From Sabulicella rubraurantiaca (GTDB lineage: Bacteria; Pseudomonadota; Alphaproteobacteria; Acetobacterales; Acetobacteraceae), in contig NZ_JAFEUU010000023.1 of assembly GCF_017355885.1 (NCBI RefSeq), positions 1-49,478 on the forward strand: a DNA stretch of 49,478 nucleotides, written 5' to 3'. Every line of letters starts with the position of its first letter. The stretch's first letter is position 1. Positions 25,035-34,039 of this stretch are shown one piece after another. The notes beneath the pieces are model-generated. The model saw only the letters and a list, made by a program, of their open reading frames with translations, had not been told where the DNA came from and searched no databases. The translations under genes and the position numbers were made by a program.

Positions 25035-25922
25035 ATGAAGGCCGCGCCCTTCACGTTCCATCGCGCCGAGAGCCTGGATCACGCGCTGGATTTGCTGGCG
25101 CGGCATGGAGGCGACTGCAAGCCCATCGCGGGCGGGCAGAGCCTGGTGCCAATGATGGCGATGCGCCTGGCCCGGCCTTCGGTGCTGGTGGACATCAATC
25201 GGCTCGACGCGCTGAAGGCGCGGCACGACGCGCCAGATCACGTGACGCTGGGTGCGATTACCCGTCAGCGCGACATGGAGGCCGACGTCGCTCTGCGCCG
25301 TTCTGTCCCCCTCATCGCCGAGGCGCTGCGCTGGGTTGGCCACGTGCAGACACGCAATCGCGGCACGATTGGGGGGAGCCTCGTCCACGCCGACCCATCG
25401 GCCGAGCTTCCCCTCGCTGCTGCCGTGCTGGACGCCACGCTGGTGCTGCGGAGCCAGAACGGGGGGGAGCGCCGCGTGCCGGCCAGCGAGTTCTTTGTCG
25501 CCCCCATGTTCACGGCCGCCAACGAGGCGGAATGCCTCACCGCCGTCGAATGGCCGGTGTGGGCCGGCGCGGGCGTGTCCTGCGCCTTCGAGGAGGTCGC
25601 GATCCGGCATGGCGACTTCGCCATGGCCTCGGCCGCCTGTCAGATCCAGCTGGACCCCGATGGCACCTGCCGCCGCGCCACCATCGGGTTGGGCGGGGTC
25701 GCGGGCACGCCGCTCGCCTTCCCGGATCTGGCGCAGCGCCTCATCGGCCGCCGCATCACCGCGACCCTAGCTCAGGAGGCCGCGGAGGAAGCCGCCGCCC
25801 GCTCCGAGCCCGGCACGGATATGCACGCCGACGCCGGATACCGCCGTCATCTCGCAGTCGTGCTGCTGCGCCGCGCCCTGCTGCGTGCCGCCTCGGCTGC
25901 CACGCCGGCCCTGGCCGCCTAA
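25035..25922 (+). CDS. Xanthine dehydrogenase family FAD-binding subunit (cluster A)
   Basis: This 295-residue CoxM-type medium subunit has the FAD pyrophosphate motifs IAGGQSLVPMM and the RNRGTIGGSLVHADPSAELP segment, and a late ADAGYRRHLAVVLLRRAL. It transfers electrons from the 2Fe-2S subunit to an acceptor. No 4Fe-4S insertion of the 4-hydroxybenzoyl-CoA reductase type is present. ATG 25035 is chosen at the family's usual N-terminus (KAAPFTFHRAESLDHAL); the ribosome site is weak. It is the first gene of the three-subunit cassette; the next gene begins 11 bp later. Confidence 0.9.
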   Translation: MKAAPFTFHRAESLDHALDLLARHGGDCKPIAGGQSLVPMMAMRLARPSVLVDINRLDALKARHDAPDHVTLGAITRQRDMEADVALRRSVPLIAEALRWVGHVQTRNRGTIGGSLVHADPSAELPLAAAVLDATLVLRSQNGGERRVPASEFFVAPMFTAANEAECLTAVEWPVWAGAGVSCAFEEVAIRHGDFAMASAACQIQLDPDGTCRRATIGLGGVAGTPLAFPDLAQRLIGRRITATLAQEAAEEAAARSEPGTDMHADAGYRRHLAVVLLRRALLRAASAATPALAA

Positions 25923-25933
25923 GGGGAACCGCC

Positions 25934-26422
25934 ATGACCGCCCCGATTTCCGTCGAGATCACGGTGAACGGCACAGTGCGCCGCGCCTTCGTGGAGCCGC
26001 GCACCACGCTGGTCGACTTCCTGCGCGACCATCTTGCCCTCACCGGGACCCATGTCGGCTGCGAGCACGGCATTTGCGGCGCCTGCTCCGTCCTGCTGGA
26101 CGGCGCGCCGGTGCGTGCCTGCTGCCTTTTCGCCGCGCAGGTGGATGGTATGTCCGTCACCACCGTCGAGGGACTTGCCCCCGCGCGGGGCGAGTTGTCC
26201 AAACTACAGGACGCTTTCCTCGAATCCCACGCGCTGCAATGCGGCTACTGCACGCCGGGAATGCTGATCGCCTGCACCGACCTCCTCGCGCGCAACCCGC
26301 AGCCCAGCGAGGAGGAGATCCGCGACGCGATCGGGGGCAATCTCTGCCGCTGCACCGGCTACCAGCAGATCGTGGACGCCGTGAAGCTCGCCTCCGGCCA
26401 GGAGGAGGCAGCGCATGGCTGA
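25934..26422 (+). CDS. Xanthine dehydrogenase family 2Fe-2S subunit (cluster A)
   Basis: This 162-residue small subunit has the plant-ferredoxin-type cluster motif CEHGICGACSVLLDG, and the second-cluster motifs CGYCTPGM and CRCTGYQ. It relays electrons from the molybdenum site to FAD. AGGGGAA precedes ATG 25934. The stop lies inside the next gene (8-nt overlap with 26415), so the two are cotranslated. The longer frame upstream is only the shadow of the FAD subunit gene. Confidence 0.95.
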   Translation: MTAPISVEITVNGTVRRAFVEPRTTLVDFLRDHLALTGTHVGCEHGICGACSVLLDGAPVRACCLFAAQVDGMSVTTVEGLAPARGELSKLQDAFLESHALQCGYCTPGMLIACTDLLARNPQPSEEEIRDAIGGNLCRCTGYQQIVDAVKLASGQEEAAHG

Positions 26423-28823
26423 GTTCCGCTACATCGGCAAGCGCCGACGCGCCGTCGAGCACCGGCGCTTCGTGCGGGGCCAGGGCCGGTACGCCGCCGA
26501 CATTCAGCTTCCGGGCCTGCTGCACGTCGCCATCGTTGCCAGCCCGCATGCCAGCGCGCGCATCCTCTCGGTAAACGCTGACGCTGCACTCGCCCTGCCT
26601 GGGGTCCATGCCATCATCACCGGCGACGAGATGAACAGGGAGCTTGAGCCCATGCTTCCCGGCGTGGACGCACCCGCCGTCACGCGCTTTCCGCTGGCGC
26701 GCGGCGTGGTGCGCTACGCCGGGGAGTGGGTGGTCGCCGTGGTGGCCGAAACCCGCGCCTTTGCCGAGGACGCCGCCGAGCTGGTCGAGGTGGAGTACGA
26801 GCAGACCCAGCATGTCGTCGACCCTGAAGCGGCGCTGCTTCCGGAGGCGCCGCTGGTGCACCCTGCCCACGGCTCCAACATTATCTGGAACCGCAAGTTC
26901 ACCTGGGGCCCGGTTGAGGAGGACTTCGCCGCCGCCGAGCACACCCTTTCCTACCGAGTGCGCTGGGCGCGCTCCTCCACGGTCCCGATCGAAACCTTCG
27001 TCGCCACCTGCGCCTGGAACGACGCGACCGAGATCCTGGACGTCTGGGCCTCCATCCAGATGCCCAAGTTCCCCGACCAGCTGGCGCGTGCCCTGCGCCT
27101 GGCGGGCAACGCGGTGCGCGTGCATTACGACGTGGATGTCGGCGGCTCCTACGGCGTCAAGCGCGGTCTGAAGCACACCGTCCTCGTCGGATGGCTCGCG
27201 CGCCGGCTGGGCCGCCCGGTGCGCTTCCTGGAAGACCGGCTGGAGAACATGCGCGGCGGCGACATGCAGGGGCCGGACCGCATCTTCGAAGTCGCCATGG
27301 CCTTCGGACGCGATGGCGTCGTGCGCTCCATGAAGATGCGCGCGGTGGACGACGTGGGCGCATATTCCGGCCGTGCGCCGCTCCAGCTGGGCAAGCCAGT
27401 GGGAGCCATCGTCGGTCCCTACATCATCAACAGCGTGGTCTACGACGCCGTCTCGGTGATGACCAACAAGACGCCGCAGGAGGCTGTCCGCGGCTTCGGC
27501 CAGTCGCCGACCAACTACGCAATCGAGACGGGCATGGACAAAGTGGCGCGGTTCCTCGGCATGGATCGGGTGGAGATGCGCCGCCGCAACCTCATCCCCG
27601 CCGACCGTTTTCCCTACCTGATCCCCTCCGGCACGAGCTACGACAGCGGCGACTATGCGACGGTGCTGGACAAGGCTCTCGCGGCTGCCGGCCATGACGA
27701 GCTGCTGCGTCAACGTGATGCGCTGCGTGCAGAGGGCAAGCTCGCCGGGATCGGCGTGTCCACCTGCCTGGAGCCATCCGGCGGCAATTCCTCCTTCGAG
27801 CCGCTCTTCAATCCCAAGAACACCACGACGACCTGGATGGATTCCTGCCTTGTCCGCGTGGATCTGAACGGCGCCGTCACGGCGGTGATGGGCACCTCCA
27901 CCTCCGGCCAGGCGCACGAGACGCTGGTCTCGACCGTGGTGGGCGAGGTACTGCGGCGCGAGCCAGACACGATCCGCGTCATCCATGCAGATTCACTGAA
28001 CGCCTTGCCCTCCAACAGCCCGGTCGGATCGCGCATGGCGATCATGCTGGGCGGGGCGGCGGCGGGGGCGGCGAAGCGCATCCGCGCCAAGATGCTTGCC
28101 ATCGCCGCGCACCAGTTCCAGGCACCGGAAGGGGCGCTGGAGTGGGAGGATGGCGACGCGGTGATGCGCGGCGACCCTTCGCGTCAGATCGCTTGGAGCC
28201 GCCTGGTCGAGATCGCTCATCGCGAGTTCCACAACCTGCCGGAGGGGATGGAGCCGGGCTTGCAGGAGAAGTTCGTCTGGGAGGTGCCGACCGGCGGCAT
28301 GATCCCTACGGCGGATGGGCGGGTGCAGATGTACCCCTGCCACTCCTTCGAGTGCCACATCGTCCTCGCCTCCGTGGACGCGGAGACGGGCAAGGTGGCG
28401 CTGCACCGCTACGTGGTCGGCCATGATTGCGGCGTGATGATCAGCCCCGATGTCGTGCACGGCATGACCTATGGTGGTGTCGCACACGGTCTAGGTGCCG
28501 CGCTGATGGAGAAGTTTGCCTTCTCGCCCGAGGGCCAGCTCGTCTCGGGTTCCTTCATGGACTACCTGCTGCCCTCCGCACAGGAAGTGCCGTCCATCAC
28601 CATCGTGGACCACTGCACGCCGTCCCCGCTGACCGAGTTTGGGCAGAAGGGTTCGGGGGAGGCCGGCTACCTCGGCGGCCCCGCCGCCATTGCGAGCGCG
28701 ATCAACGACGCCCTCGCGCCCGCGGGCGCCTCTATTGACGCCCTTCCGATGACGCCCGCCGCCATCTGGCGCGCCCTGCGCGAAGCCACGCCCGCCGCGC
28801 CCGCGCGCGAAGCGGCCGAATGA
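26415..28823 (+). CDS. Xanthine dehydrogenase family molybdopterin-binding subunit (cluster A)
   Basis: This 802-residue large subunit has the family N-terminus (FVRGQGRYAADIQLPGLLHVAI), the molybdopterin loops GGSYGVKRG and EAVRGFGQ, and the C-terminal KGSGEAGYLGGPAA motif with the catalytic Glu. It lacks the AYxCSFR loop of CO dehydrogenase, so it is a form II or other hydroxylase, not CODH. It hydroxylates an unknown heterocyclic, aromatic or aldehyde substrate in the cytoplasm. The start overlaps the 2Fe-2S gene by 8 nt. Confidence 0.93.
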   Translation: MAEFRYIGKRRRAVEHRRFVRGQGRYAADIQLPGLLHVAIVASPHASARILSVNADAALALPGVHAIITGDEMNRELEPMLPGVDAPAVTRFPLARGVVRYAGEWVVAVVAETRAFAEDAAELVEVEYEQTQHVVDPEAALLPEAPLVHPAHGSNIIWNRKFTWGPVEEDFAAAEHTLSYRVRWARSSTVPIETFVATCAWNDATEILDVWASIQMPKFPDQLARALRLAGNAVRVHYDVDVGGSYGVKRGLKHTVLVGWLARRLGRPVRFLEDRLENMRGGDMQGPDRIFEVAMAFGRDGVVRSMKMRAVDDVGAYSGRAPLQLGKPVGAIVGPYIINSVVYDAVSVMTNKTPQEAVRGFGQSPTNYAIETGMDKVARFLGMDRVEMRRRNLIPADRFPYLIPSGTSYDSGDYATVLDKALAAAGHDELLRQRDALRAEGKLAGIGVSTCLEPSGGNSSFEPLFNPKNTTTTWMDSCLVRVDLNGAVTAVMGTSTSGQAHETLVSTVVGEVLRREPDTIRVIHADSLNALPSNSPVGSRMAIMLGGAAAGAAKRIRAKMLAIAAHQFQAPEGALEWEDGDAVMRGDPSRQIAWSRLVEIAHREFHNLPEGMEPGLQEKFVWEVPTGGMIPTADGRVQMYPCHSFECHIVLASVDAETGKVALHRYVVGHDCGVMISPDVVHGMTYGGVAHGLGAALMEKFAFSPEGQLVSGSFMDYLLPSAQEVPSITIVDHCTPSPLTEFGQKGSGEAGYLGGPAAIASAINDALAPAGASIDALPMTPAAIWRALREATPAAPAREAAE

Positions 28824-28846
28824 CCATCCGAAGAGAGGAAGAAGCC

Positions 28847-29575
28847 ATGACCGAGGCCCTGAAGATTGAACAGGACGGGCGCCTGCTGCGCGTGACGCTG
28901 AACCGAAAGGATTGCGGCACGACGGACAGCATGGCCGCCGCGATGGCCGAGGCGCTGCTGAAGGCGCACGAGACTTCGGACGCGGTGCTCCTCGCCTCCG
29001 CAGGTGCGGATTTCTGCACGGGACGCGTGCGCGACGTGCCGGGCCCGCCCGCGGCCGAGGCCTATTCCCGCCGTCCCGAATACGATGGCGTCTTCAACAG
29101 CTACAAGGCGATCCGCAACGCACAGGTGCCGGTGATCGCAGCGCTGCGCGGCCGCGCTATGGGCTACGGCCTCGCCGTTGCGGCGCTCTGCGACGTGTCC
29201 TTCGCCGCCGACAGCGCGACCTTCAACATCCCTGAGATCAATCACAACGTCATGCCGACCATGGTGATGTCGGCCGTGTACGATCGCATGAACCGCAACG
29301 CCATCCTCCGCATGGCCTACTCTGCGGAGTTCATCACCGCCCAGCGCGCCCTCGAATACGGCATCGTCTCCGATGTGGTGCCTGAGGCGCAGTTGCAGGC
29401 GGAGGTGGAGAGGTTCTGCCAAGTCGTGCTCGCCCGCCCGCGTCCTGCGATCCTCGGTCTCAAGGAATACCTGCGTGTTGCCCCGCGCATGGACGACCAG
29501 GGCGCGGTGGATTACGCGCGCTCGCTGCATTCAATGGTGAACACCGCCGCTGCGATGAAAAAGCAAGCGCACTGA
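28847..29575 (+). CDS. Enoyl-CoA hydratase/isomerase family protein
   Basis: This 242-residue crotonase-fold protein has ADFCTG in place of the usual ALxxG-type oxyanion loop, GYGLAVAALCDVSFA, and the EFITAQRALEYGIV stretch typical of the family. It would act on a CoA thioester. GAGAGGAAGAAG precedes ATG 28847. Placed between the molybdenum hydroxylase subunits and a TctC binding protein, it likely processes the hydroxylation product or a downstream acid. Its exact reaction (hydration, isomerisation, C-C cleavage) is not predictable from sequence alone. Confidence 0.87.
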   Translation: MTEALKIEQDGRLLRVTLNRKDCGTTDSMAAAMAEALLKAHETSDAVLLASAGADFCTGRVRDVPGPPAAEAYSRRPEYDGVFNSYKAIRNAQVPVIAALRGRAMGYGLAVAALCDVSFAADSATFNIPEINHNVMPTMVMSAVYDRMNRNAILRMAYSAEFITAQRALEYGIVSDVVPEAQLQAEVERFCQVVLARPRPAILGLKEYLRVAPRMDDQGAVDYARSLHSMVNTAAAMKKQAH

Positions 29576-29613
29576 CCACGGCGCGCTCAAGAAACAACAA
29601 CCAGGAGGACGAC

Positions 29614-30597
29614 ATGACCAAGATCCACTGGCCCCGGCGGCGTCTCCTCGCCGCCGCGGCACTGGGCGGGCTGGGCGCGCCGGCGGCCCTCGCGCAGCCA
29701 GCCGGCCGCACCATCCGCATCGTCGTGGGTTTCCCGGCCGGGCAGGCAACGGATCTCGTCGCCCGCATCTTCGCAGAGCGCCTGGGCGCTGGCTCGCGCG
29801 ACAACTACATCGTGGACAATCGTCCTGGGCAAGGTGGCAGCCTCGCTCTAGGCAGTGTCGCCCGCGCCGCGCCCGATGGCACGACGATGATGATCGCGCA
29901 CATGTCGGCCATGGCGACCAACCCGCATCTTTATCGTTCCGTTCCGTATGACACGCTGAGGGATTTCGACGCGGCCGGGCTGATGGCGGATCTGCCTTTC
30001 GTGCTGGTCTGCAACCCGAGCGTTCCCGCGCGCAACTTGCAGGAATTGATCGCATACGCCCGCGCTAATCCGGACCGGCTCACCAACGCGTCCTCAGGCA
30101 ATGGCACCGTCTCGCACCTCGCCATGGAGGAATTGAAGCGCCGCGCGGGGATGCGGATCACTCACGTGCCTTATCGTGGCAGCGCGCTCGGCGTGACGGA
30201 TGTGATGTCGGGCACGGTGCAGGTGGCATTGGAGACGGTCGCGTCAACCCTGCCTCACATTCAATCCGGCCGCCTCCGCGCCCTTGCCGCTGGGACTGGG
30301 CAGCGTCTCGCCGTCCTGCCGGACCTGCCGACGCTGGGTGAACAGGGGTTTGCCGGTTTTACGGCCGTCACTTGGCTCATGGTGATCTACCCGACCGGCG
30401 TGTCGCGCGAGGTCCTCGTTTCCACGCATGAAGCCATCAACCGCACCATGCGCGTGCCGGAGATCGAGCAGCGTCTCATCGGCCTCGGCGCGGTACCGCG
30501 CTACAGTTCGGACCCGGACGAGGCGCAGGCCTTCATGAAACAGGAATTCCATGACTGGGGCGAGGTCGTGCGCCGCAGCGGCACGGTCCTGGAATAG
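29614..30597 (+). CDS. Bug/TctC-family tripartite tricarboxylate-type solute-binding protein
   Basis: This 327-residue protein has an Arg-rich N-terminus (PRRRLLAAAALGG) and signal-peptide cleavage after ALAQ. The Bug core follows: IRIVVGFPAGQATDLVAR, VDNRPGQGG, then NPDRLTNASSGNGTVSH and MSGTVQVALE. Bug proteins bind organic acids in the periplasm, usually with TctA/TctB partners, but no such membrane genes lie in the window. GGAGGAC lies 6 nt before ATG 29614. It ends the cluster A operon and is convergent with the LysR gene, with 3 bp between stops. Confidence 0.92.
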   Translation: MTKIHWPRRRLLAAAALGGLGAPAALAQPAGRTIRIVVGFPAGQATDLVARIFAERLGAGSRDNYIVDNRPGQGGSLALGSVARAAPDGTTMMIAHMSAMATNPHLYRSVPYDTLRDFDAAGLMADLPFVLVCNPSVPARNLQELIAYARANPDRLTNASSGNGTVSHLAMEELKRRAGMRITHVPYRGSALGVTDVMSGTVQVALETVASTLPHIQSGRLRALAAGTGQRLAVLPDLPTLGEQGFAGFTAVTWLMVIYPTGVSREVLVSTHEAINRTMRVPEIEQRLIGLGAVPRYSSDPDEAQAFMKQEFHDWGEVVRRSGTVLE

Positions 30598-30600
30598 CGC

Positions 30601-31512
30601 TCAGCCATCCCGCGCCCACTCCTCCATTGCCTGCTCGGTTTCCCTCCCTTCCCGGAGGAGCCAGTCGATGAACCCGTCCACTGCCTTCGTGTGGTGGGCG
30701 GCATTCGCATAATAGCGGCGCCGCTTCGCGGCACGCGCGCCGAAGGGCGCACAGAGCCGTCCGGCCAGGATGTCGTCCATGACGAGGAAGGCCGGCACCA
30801 GCACCACGCCCAACCCCTCGGCTGCTGCCTGCAGCGCGAAGTACATCTGCTCGAAGCGTAAGGTGCCGGCGGAGCGAAGCTCGGGCATCTCTGCCGCTGC
30901 TAACCAATCCGCCCAGGCATAGGGCTCGGTGGCGTAGGAGATCAGCGTCTGCCCAGCCAGGGCCTCCGGCTTCGCGAGGCGATTTCGCTCGGCGAGGTCT
31001 ACGTGGCAGATCGGTAGGATCAGCTCAGTCATGAAGGGGATGGAGACGCAGCCGGTCAGTGGCGCCTGGGCGCCACGTATCGCGATGTCGTATCCCTCTG
31101 CCTCGAACCGCACCGGGCTGAGGGAGGTCGTCATCCGCACCTCGAGCCCCGGTCGGCGGCGCTGGAAGCCGGAAAGGCGCGGAATGAGCCAGCGCATGGT
31201 GAAGGTGGGCGGGGCGTTGACGTGCAGAGCGCGGGGCGAAGCCTGGTCCTGCACGTGCATTGCCGCCAGGGCCAACCGATCCAGCGCCGCCGTGGAATCG
31301 GCCAGAAGCGCCGCGCCCGCGTCGGTCAGCACAAGCTGAGAATTGCGGCGGTGGAAGAGCGCCACACCCAGCCATGCTTCAAGCTGGGTGACCTGCCGAC
31401 TCACCGCGCCATGGGTGACACCCAACTCCGCCGCCGCCTTGGTCAGGCTGACGTGGCGCGCCGCAGCCTCGAAGGCGCGGATGGCATTGAGCGGTGGCAG
31501 GCGGCGCGTCAC
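30601..31512 (-). CDS. LysR-family regulator (GcvA-like)
   Basis: This 303-residue regulator has the classical LysR N-terminus RRLPPLNAIRAFEAAARHVSL, a helix-turn-helix (TKAAAELGVTHGAVSRQVTQLE), and a periplasmic-binding-protein-like effector domain. The end is typical for GcvA-type proteins (VDGFIDWLLREGRE). GTG 31512 is chosen: GGAGG stands 4 nt before it and the conserved N-terminus starts right there; the frame extends to ATG 31551. It faces the cluster A operon tail to tail, so it may regulate it, possibly through the inverted repeat at 24913-24933; this is inference. Confidence 0.9.
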   Translation of the reverse strand: MTRRLPPLNAIRAFEAAARHVSLTKAAAELGVTHGAVSRQVTQLEAWLGVALFHRRNSQLVLTDAGAALLADSTAALDRLALAAMHVQDQASPRALHVNAPPTFTMRWLIPRLSGFQRRRPGLEVRMTTSLSPVRFEAEGYDIAIRGAQAPLTGCVSIPFMTELILPICHVDLAERNRLAKPEALAGQTLISYATEPYAWADWLAAAEMPELRSAGTLRFEQMYFALQAAAEGLGVVLVPAFLVMDDILAGRLCAPFGARAAKRRRYYANAAHHTKAVDGFIDWLLREGRETEQAMEEWARDG

Positions 31513-31909
31513 GAAACCTCCATCCCTCGAAGGTGGCAGGATAGAGCGCAAGCATGGGCTGTCCGGCCACGATCTGGCTCAAGCTGCGCACATTGGACCC
31601 GGCGGAGCAGACGCCGATGCGAACGCCGCTCCCACCTGCTGATCAGTTCGCGTTGGGGCTGCTCCAGCCTGGTATTCGCGGAAAATCCAGTTTTGCGGAA
31701 GCAGGGTATTTATCGGATGAGAGGCGGCAATGCCCAGTAGCTCCGACACTGTGAAATGCTGGGTTCAGCTTCCGATAGGTGAGCATGCGAAAACATGAAT
31801 TCAGACTGAGCGGGAAGTCGTGCGGTGCGCAAAGCCCGTTGCGCCACACTTATGCTTCCGTCACCGCAAAGCTCGCTGGGTGCGTGAGTTCGGTTATAGA
31901 GTCGCTGCC

Positions 31910-32095
31910 ATGCCGTTACTGCCTCAGAGAGATCTTCGGGAGTTGGCTATTCGTCATCTCAGGCGGCTCCATGCACGGACGTGGCCCTCCCCTGCCCTGT
32001 TGACGACGCTGACGCTTCTGGCTGCCTCGGCCGCTCCAGTCCGAGCCGAGGTCGCACAGCGTAACCTTGGCTTATGCCAGGACTGCGCGCCGTAG
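31910..32095 (+). CDS. Possible small secreted peptide or gene remnant
   Basis: The 61-residue reading starts at ATG 31910. The N-terminal 30 residues are charged, followed by a signal-like segment SPALLTTLTLLAASAAPVRA and a short mature tail (EVAQRNLGLCQDCAP). No clear ribosome site is seen, so it could be the truncated front of a larger secreted protein. Neither the flank upstream nor that downstream (31513-31909, 32096-32515) holds a supported gene. Confidence 0.3.
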   Translation: MPLLPQRDLRELAIRHLRRLHARTWPSPALLTTLTLLAASAAPVRAEVAQRNLGLCQDCAP

Positions 32096-32515
32096 CGACT
32101 TCTTCTAGCCTCGCCTCTCCGCCCTGCTGCGGCCAAGGAGGCGATGCCGAGCACTCGCATCCGCAATTAGCGGGAAGCGTGGAGACAGCCATGCATGGAG
32201 AAGATGGCACGGCCGTATCCTGTGGATAGGCCGCAGACCAATCCCCCTGCGGTGGGTTCCGATCTTCCAGTATGCGGCAGGTATGGTGCCCTTTTCCCGG
32301 TTGGGTCCGATTTTCCAGCGAGCAGCAAGGTCGTGGGCGAGCTGGCCGAGGGTCTGGGCGGCCCTCCGTGACAGTGGCTGGCCCGTCACTGATCTTCGGG
32401 CGGCCCTGTCCTCGATAGCCCGAGGTTCGTGAGACCATGTCGGAACCGCCCATCCCTGCCATGATCGGGAGTGACCCGCGGTCATGGCCACGGTGCAGCG
32501 GCGTCCCGAACACGA

Positions 32516-32540
32516 TGCCTGAAGTTCTGACCTTCAGGCA
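32516..32540 (-). terminator. Hairpin spanning the acyl-CoA ligase stop codon
   Basis: A perfect 9-bp stem TGCCTGAAG / CTTCAGGCA with a 7-nt loop (32516-32540) includes the stop codon at 32534-32536. Read on the minus strand no U-run follows, so termination strength is uncertain; it may protect or attenuate the 3' end of cluster B's leftward transcript. Confidence 0.4.
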
Positions 32541-34039
32541 GGCAAGAGTTCTCGCAGCCGGAAGCGCATGATTTTGCCTGAGCCGGTCCTGGGGATTTCC
32601 TCCGCAACGTGGATCTCGGCCGGGACTTTGTAAGAGGAGAGTTGCTCGCGGCAATGCGCCAGCAGTGCGTCTGCTTCCACCGTCTCTCCTGGCTTCTCCG
32701 CGATGAAGAGGACCGGCACCTCGCCGAGGAGGGCATGCGGAACCCCGATCACGGCGCAGTCGCGCACCCCAGGAAAGAGTGCAGCCACTTCCTCGATCTC
32801 AGCCGGGGCAATGTTCTGTCCCCCTCGGATGATCAGCTCCTTCAGCCGCCCGGTGATGGTAAGGAAACCATCCGCATCCATGCGCGCAAGGTCACCCGTG
32901 TGATACCAGCCGCGCCGAAGGGCCTGCTCAGTCTCCGCCGGCTTGTTGTGGTAGCCGAGCATGAGGTTAGGCCCTCTCACAACAAGCTCGCCTTCTGCAC
33001 CCGGCGCAGCATCCTCGCCCGTGGCGGGGTCCAGCAGTCGCACTGACAGGCCCGGCACGGGCAGGCCGCACGATCCCGCGGGCCGGCCGCCATCGGGCCA
33101 GTTCATCGTGACCATCGTAGACGTTTCAGTGATCCCGTACCCGTCCAGGAGCTTAGAACCCACCTGCTCCTCCCATGCACGGCAGAGGGCCGCCGGCAGG
33201 ATGGCGCCTGCCGAGACGGAACGGCGGAGCTTGGGTGCGCGTGGCGCGATCTCACCTTGGAGAAGGTAATGGAACATGGTGGGCACGCCAGCGAACAAGG
33301 TCGGCTCCCACTCCTCAAGGAGAGCACATGCCTCACGCGTCCCGTAGCGTTCCATGAGTCGGGTCTCGGCGCCCGTCGCCAAGGTCCCAAGGAAGGTGAG
33401 ATTGAGCCCATAGGAGTGGAAGAGCGGCAGTGGCGACAGGAAACGATCTTCCTGCGAGAGGCCGAGGATGGGCGCCCAGCAGGATGCGACGATCCACAAC
33501 ATGGACCGCAACGTGAGAACGACCCCCTTCGCGCGCCCCGTCGTGCCTGAGGTGTATACGATGAAAGCCACCTCGCTGAGCCTGGCGACGTCAGGTGAAA
33601 CACTCGCCTGACCAGCGAGGCGGACGAAGGATGCCTCGTCCAGGACGAACTCCAACGTCGCGCACTCACCCCGCATCGCCTCGACCTCGGAAGCGCGCGC
33701 GTCACTGACGATGACGCCTCGGCAGCCGGCGTCCTGGATCCGGTAGAGGATCTCGGGTCGTGTTGAGTCGTGACTGATCGGCACCAGGACGCCGCCGGCG
33801 CGCAGCACCGCACAGGCTGCCTCAACCCAGGCGACCCCATTCGGCAGCAACAGCGCGACCCGTTCGCCGGCAGTGATCCCGCGGGCCACGAGGTGCCCGG
33901 CCAGGTTCGCGCTGCGCGACGTCAGGTCGGCCCATGTCACCTTTCGCGACGCGTCGACGAAGGCGGTCCGCCCGCCCTCCCTCAGAGCCTGGCGCTCGAG
34001 AAGGACGGGAATTGGAGCGATCAGGTCTGTGCGGATCAT
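32534..34039 (-). CDS. Acyl-CoA synthetase (AMP-dependent ligase), cluster B
   Basis: This 501-residue ANL-superfamily enzyme has the P-loop VYTSGTTGRAKGV, GYGITET, WYHTGDLARMDADGF and the GRLKELI hinge. The C-terminal catalytic lysine region is RTGSGKIMR. Similar lengths are seen for benzoate/4-hydroxybenzoate-type and medium-chain ligases. It would activate the imported acid as a CoA thioester in the cytoplasm. ATG 34039 is chosen because it overlaps the binding-protein stop (ATGA); the frame runs on to 34126. With the neighbouring thioesterase and molybdenum hydroxylase, this suggests an aromatic or cyclic acid route. Confidence 0.88.
   Translation of the reverse strand: MIRTDLIAPIPVLLERQALREGGRTAFVDASRKVTWADLTSRSANLAGHLVARGITAGERVALLLPNGVAWVEAACAVLRAGGVLVPISHDSTRPEILYRIQDAGCRGVIVSDARASEVEAMRGECATLEFVLDEASFVRLAGQASVSPDVARLSEVAFIVYTSGTTGRAKGVVLTLRSMLWIVASCWAPILGLSQEDRFLSPLPLFHSYGLNLTFLGTLATGAETRLMERYGTREACALLEEWEPTLFAGVPTMFHYLLQGEIAPRAPKLRRSVSAGAILPAALCRAWEEQVGSKLLDGYGITETSTMVTMNWPDGGRPAGSCGLPVPGLSVRLLDPATGEDAAPGAEGELVVRGPNLMLGYHNKPAETEQALRRGWYHTGDLARMDADGFLTITGRLKELIIRGGQNIAPAEIEEVAALFPGVRDCAVIGVPHALLGEVPVLFIAEKPGETVEADALLAHCREQLSSYKVPAEIHVAEEIPRTGSGKIMRFRLRELLPA

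Noticed and set aside
24594-25610. 338-codon minus frame upstream of and over the FAD subunit
   Set aside because: Mostly antisense to the FAD-binding subunit; the remainder has no recognisable domain.
26157-27986. 609-codon open frame on the minus strand
   Set aside because: It lies exactly antisense to the cluster A molybdenum subunit, has no family features, and results from GC-rich codon bias of the real gene.
26415-28823. Aerobic CO dehydrogenase (CoxL) identity
   Set aside because: The AYxCSFR loop with the Cu-binding Cys is not present in either large subunit, so both are other Mo hydroxylases.
32160-32420. Imperfect direct repeat (two CTGGAA-A/G-ATCGGA copies on the minus strand)
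   Set aside because: Only two degenerate copies; too weak to call a repeat array or mobile element end.
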